The position numbers and the translations under genes are program-made. Of a DNA stretch of 33,808 nt, positions 31,755 through 33,808 are shown in pieces (the stretch's first letter is position 1; the number at the start of each line of letters is the position of its first letter). The notes beneath the pieces are model-generated. The model had not been told where the DNA came from. It saw nothing but the letters and a program-made list of their open reading frames with translations, and did no database searches. The DNA comes from Acidobacteriaceae bacterium. Its GTDB lineage: Bacteria; Acidobacteriota; Terriglobia; Terriglobales; Acidobacteriaceae. The stretch is taken from positions 123,678 to 157,485 of the forward strand of contig PKXU01000152.1 of NCBI GenBank assembly GCA_003132445.1, written 5' to 3'.

Positions 31755-32651
31755 TTAAACTTCTTCTGCGGCAATCGCAATTCCTGCTGCGTCCGCTGCA
31801 TCAATCACTTTTTGCCCGTCGAGCAGCAGACATTTGCCTGCGTCCAAAGCGAGACAACTCGCTCCCGCCGCCTGCATCACTTCAATCGTTTTCACTCCAA
31901 CCACCGGCACATCAAAGCGCATATCCTGATTCGGCTTGGCAATTTTCACCACGGTCAGCGCTCGGCTGAGGGTGGAAGCGTCCCTGCCCTCATTATTAAC
32001 GCCCGAACTGTTGACGCCCGATGCATTACCGCCCAACGAGCGCATGATCTCTCCCGCACGCGCGATGGTCGCGTCGGTGCCTTCCATCGCTTCAACCGCC
32101 ACGCATGCAGATTCCGCGATCACGACAGTTTGGCCAATATCGTGTTCCGCGAGTCGGGAGGCTACAGCGCGGCCGTACTGAATATTCTTGCGCTCCTCTT
32201 CGCTCGGCTCGCGCGTCGTCAACACTCCAGCTTTTGCCAGCAACGGATCGAGCAGCCACGTTGAATTCTCCAGCGTAATGCCTTCATCGGCCAACACTTT
32301 CGCAATCGCACCCAGCAGCGAATCAGTATTGCGCGTGCTCAGCGAGAGCAAAAGCTTGGCCAGACGCCAGTCCGGTCGTATGCTGGAAAAAATCTGCCTG
32401 TGCCGCACCTGTCCGGCCATGATCGCGCGCCGCACACCTTCGCGCTGAAAGGTCTCAATCAGCTTCGACAATTCCCCCAACGAGAGCCAGTGAACTGCAA
32501 CCGCCCCGTGCGCTTCAATCTCCGGAAAAGTTTCTTCGCGAATCGCCGCCACCACGACCTCGTATCCCTGCGCCCGCGCTGCGTCGAGTACGAGAAAGGG
32601 AAACTTGCCATTGCCGGCGATCAGGCCAAGCTTTTCGGTTTGCGAATGCAT
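31755..32651 (-). CDS. lpxI: UDP-2,3-diacylglucosamine pyrophosphatase, LpxI type
   Basis: It hydrolyses UDP-2,3-diacylglucosamine to lipid X and UMP in lipid A synthesis, replacing LpxH. It has 298 residues. Marks include EKLGLIAGNGKFPFLVLDAA at the N-terminus, IMAGQVRHRQIF, ENSTWLLDPLLAKAGVL, VVIAESACVAVEAMEGTDATI and the C-terminal FDVPVVGVKTIEVMQAAGASCLALDAGKCLLLD. Near residue 210 an insertion of pentapeptides (SGVNS-SGVNN) interrupts the family pattern. ATG at 32651 is preferred; TTG at 32672 adds seven residues. The usual lpxD-fabZ-lpxA genes are not upstream here. Confidence 0.93.
   Translation of the reverse strand: MHSQTEKLGLIAGNGKFPFLVLDAARAQGYEVVVAAIREETFPEIEAHGAVAVHWLSLGELSKLIETFQREGVRRAIMAGQVRHRQIFSSIRPDWRLAKLLLSLSTRNTDSLLGAIAKVLADEGITLENSTWLLDPLLAKAGVLTTREPSEEERKNIQYGRAVASRLAEHDIGQTVVIAESACVAVEAMEGTDATIARAGEIMRSLGGNASGVNSSGVNNEGRDASTLSRALTVVKIAKPNQDMRFDVPVVGVKTIEVMQAAGASCLALDAGKCLLLDGQKVIDAADAAGIAIAAEEV
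31996..32040 (-). repeat. Three 15-bp tandem units inside lpxI
   Basis: TTAACGCCCGAACTG, TTGACGCCCGATGCA and TTACCGCCCAACGAG follow each other at 31996, 32011 and 32026 (plus-strand reading). They encode SGVNN, SGVNS and LGGNA in frame. The copies are diverged but the 15-bp period is exact. Confidence 0.75.
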
Positions 32652-32819
32652 GAAGTCGACGCCACACGCCAAAGACCGGCGCGGAGTCAGTCTAGCATTT
32701 GCGTTGTAGAAGGAATGTTGCTATCGGCACTCCGGAGTACAGGAGCGGTCCATGAGCGCTATCGGCCTGGTTACAATAATTACCTTGCCATATCATAGTC
32801 CGTGATAATGGAGCACGTT

Positions 32820-33284
32820 ATGGATGATGAGAAGTTCTTGAGCAATGTCGATGAGGCGCTAAGAAACACGCTAGATAAGGGACTACAGGCGCCGCCGCCG
32901 ATGTTCGCCGGGAAGCCTGGAGAGCCTGTGCCAGCAGTTGACCCAGAGGACGTGAAGACTGTTTGGCAAATTGGAATTGACGCTCAAGCCAATCATCCGG
33001 GCAAGAATCTCGCCGTCGGTGTCGAGTCAATGAAGCACGCATGCAAACCGGGAGCCGACATTGAGGCGATCTGGTATCGCGCAAGCCTGGCATGGCTAAT
33101 AACCCAGATTGCGCCAGAACAATTAGCGCGATTTATGCGAGATGGCCAGCCGAATGACGCGGTCTTACGCGCTGCAGCCAATGTTCCGACTGACTGGATG
33201 GGAGTGGGAGTGGTACGTCAGCACCCACCATTCGATGTGAACGAGTTTGTGCGACTCTGCGGCGAAGGAAAAGAAACGGTCTAG
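32820..33284 (+). CDS. Hypothetical soluble protein
   Basis: It has 154 residues with no signal or membrane segment. The N-terminal helix (EKFLSNVDEALRNTLDKGL) precedes a Pro/Gly segment (QAPPPMFAGKPGEPVPAVDP). A helical core follows (IEAIWYRASLAWLITQIAPEQLARFMR), and the C-terminus reads PPFDVNEFVRLCGEGKETV. ATG at 32820 has GGAG 6 bases upstream; ATG at 32808 is an alternative. It is divergent from lpxI. I do not recognise a family. Confidence 0.75.
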   Translation: MDDEKFLSNVDEALRNTLDKGLQAPPPMFAGKPGEPVPAVDPEDVKTVWQIGIDAQANHPGKNLAVGVESMKHACKPGADIEAIWYRASLAWLITQIAPEQLARFMRDGQPNDAVLRAAANVPTDWMGVGVVRQHPPFDVNEFVRLCGEGKETV

Positions 33285-33345
33285 GCGAAACCTTGCACCG
33301 TCCTATCCCTTAGCTGTTGTAACATCGCGATTGCACTGATTGACC

Positions 33346-33369
33346 CCGTCCCTTGCTGGGAGGGAACGG
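33346..33369 (+). promoter_or_regulatory. Hairpin enclosing a ribosome binding site
   Basis: CCGTCCCT at 33346-33353 pairs with AGGGAACGG at 33361-33369 with one bulged A. The loop is 7 bases. The 3' arm and loop end contain GGGAGGG, the ribosome binding site of the gene starting at 33370, so folding would hide it. Confidence 0.45.
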
Positions 33370-33753
33370 ATGCCCGATAATCGTTCCGTGCATCGTGCGG
33401 TAGCGATCGCGGTTATATGCGCATTCTTCGTCTCGTCTGCGAAGGCAGTTCGAGAACTTGTCACCATTGAGGAACTCCAGCCTGCTCAGCAAGTCGAGGG
33501 TGTTGTCCTTGATCCCTCGGGCGCTCCTATCCCCAGCATGACAGTGACGGATCGCAGCGAGGAATGGGCTGCGGTACTACGCTCCACGACAACGGACAGC
33601 AATGGGCGTTTTCGCTTTTCCTCGCAACGCGGCAAAAGTGTGTACTACCTCCGATTCGATAACGCGCTATTCAACCCGTTGCAACTCAGGCTCAAGCTGG
33701 ACAAGAAAGCCCCTCAACGTGCCATTACCGCGAGGCCGGAAATCGGGGGCTAA
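33370..33753 (+). CDS. Exported carboxypeptidase-regulatory-like domain protein
   Basis: It has 127 residues. A signal peptide (AVAIAVICAFFVSSAKA) is followed by a single beta-sandwich of the carboxypeptidase regulatory-like type, shown by VEGVVLDPSGAPIPSMTVTD and TTTDSNGRFRFSSQRGKSVYYLRF. Such domains are very common in acidobacterial outer-membrane and secreted proteins, where they are often fused to TonB-dependent receptors; here the domain stands alone. ATG at 33370 has GGAGGG 5 bases upstream, within a hairpin. The last 55 bases of the window hold no gene. Confidence 0.8.
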   Translation: MPDNRSVHRAVAIAVICAFFVSSAKAVRELVTIEELQPAQQVEGVVLDPSGAPIPSMTVTDRSEEWAAVLRSTTTDSNGRFRFSSQRGKSVYYLRFDNALFNPLQLRLKLDKKAPQRAITARPEIGG

Positions 33754-33808
33754 CTGTCGGCCCTGCATGGTCGTCGCAATTATCGTCATAGCACGCAATA
33801 TAAAAGGC

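Noticed and set aside
1-33808. tRNA, rRNA, riboswitch, insertion sequence or prophage genes
   Set aside because: No cloverleaf, rRNA segment, known riboswitch core, transposase or integrase was recognised when reading both strands; a covariance-model scan could not be run.

Overview
The window looks like chromosomal DNA of a diderm soil-type bacterium, most likely an Acidobacteriota of the class Terriglobia (Koribacter-like). This is inferred from several signs: a split heptose kinase/adenylyltransferase (RfaE1 + RfaE2), LpxI in the lipid A pathway, a CadC/OmpR-type winged-helix regulator with a membrane tail, a TonB-domain protein, DUF4097 and DinB-fold proteins, roughly 55-60% GC, and many intergenic hairpin repeats of acidobacterial style. 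No rRNA, tRNA, CRISPR, phage or IS element was recognised.

Left end (1-4617, minus strand): a compact LPS inner-core operon read right to left, waaA - lpxK - rfaE1 - rfaE2 - heptosyltransferase (cut by the window edge). Three of its junctions are TTGA stop/start overlaps. A divergent exported protein follows, then a Tat-exported aldo/keto reductase, a gene-poor stretch with a tiny lysine-rich reading frame and a long inverted repeat, an orphan HyuB-type hydantoinase/oxoprolinase subunit, a small membrane protein and a DUF1572 protein.

Middle (9972-18601): an exported protein of unknown function is divergent from a threonine-catabolism pair, tdh and kbl, with an unknown 158-residue gene between them. 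Facing these on the minus strand are a zinc-ribbon membrane protein, pyrB, pyrC and an M48 membrane protease.

Right-middle (18837-26698, minus strand): two tandem paralogous exported proteins, a GH3 beta-N-acetylhexosaminidase, an M13 metallopeptidase, a VapBC-type toxin-antitoxin pair with a well-formed operator/promoter, a DUF4097 protein and a winged-helix membrane regulator. This block is rich in envelope and extracellular proteins.

Right end (26801-33808): a 51-residue membrane protein next to miaA, a TonB-family protein, a Gfo/Idh/MocA oxidoreductase with a puzzling start, a DUF486 protein, lpxI followed by a DinB-fold gene, an unknown gene, and an exported carboxypeptidase-regulatory-like protein.

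The most unusual signal is not one gene. It is a set of intergenic elements built from degenerate short words followed by their inverted complement (5371-5483, 6985-7170, 12068-12143, 12688-12826, 16780-16858, 31131-31260). Some supply start codons, stop codons or ribosome binding sites to neighbouring genes. Related in-frame expansions sit inside hyuB and lpxI. No single undescribed defence or metabolic system can be claimed from sequence reading alone.
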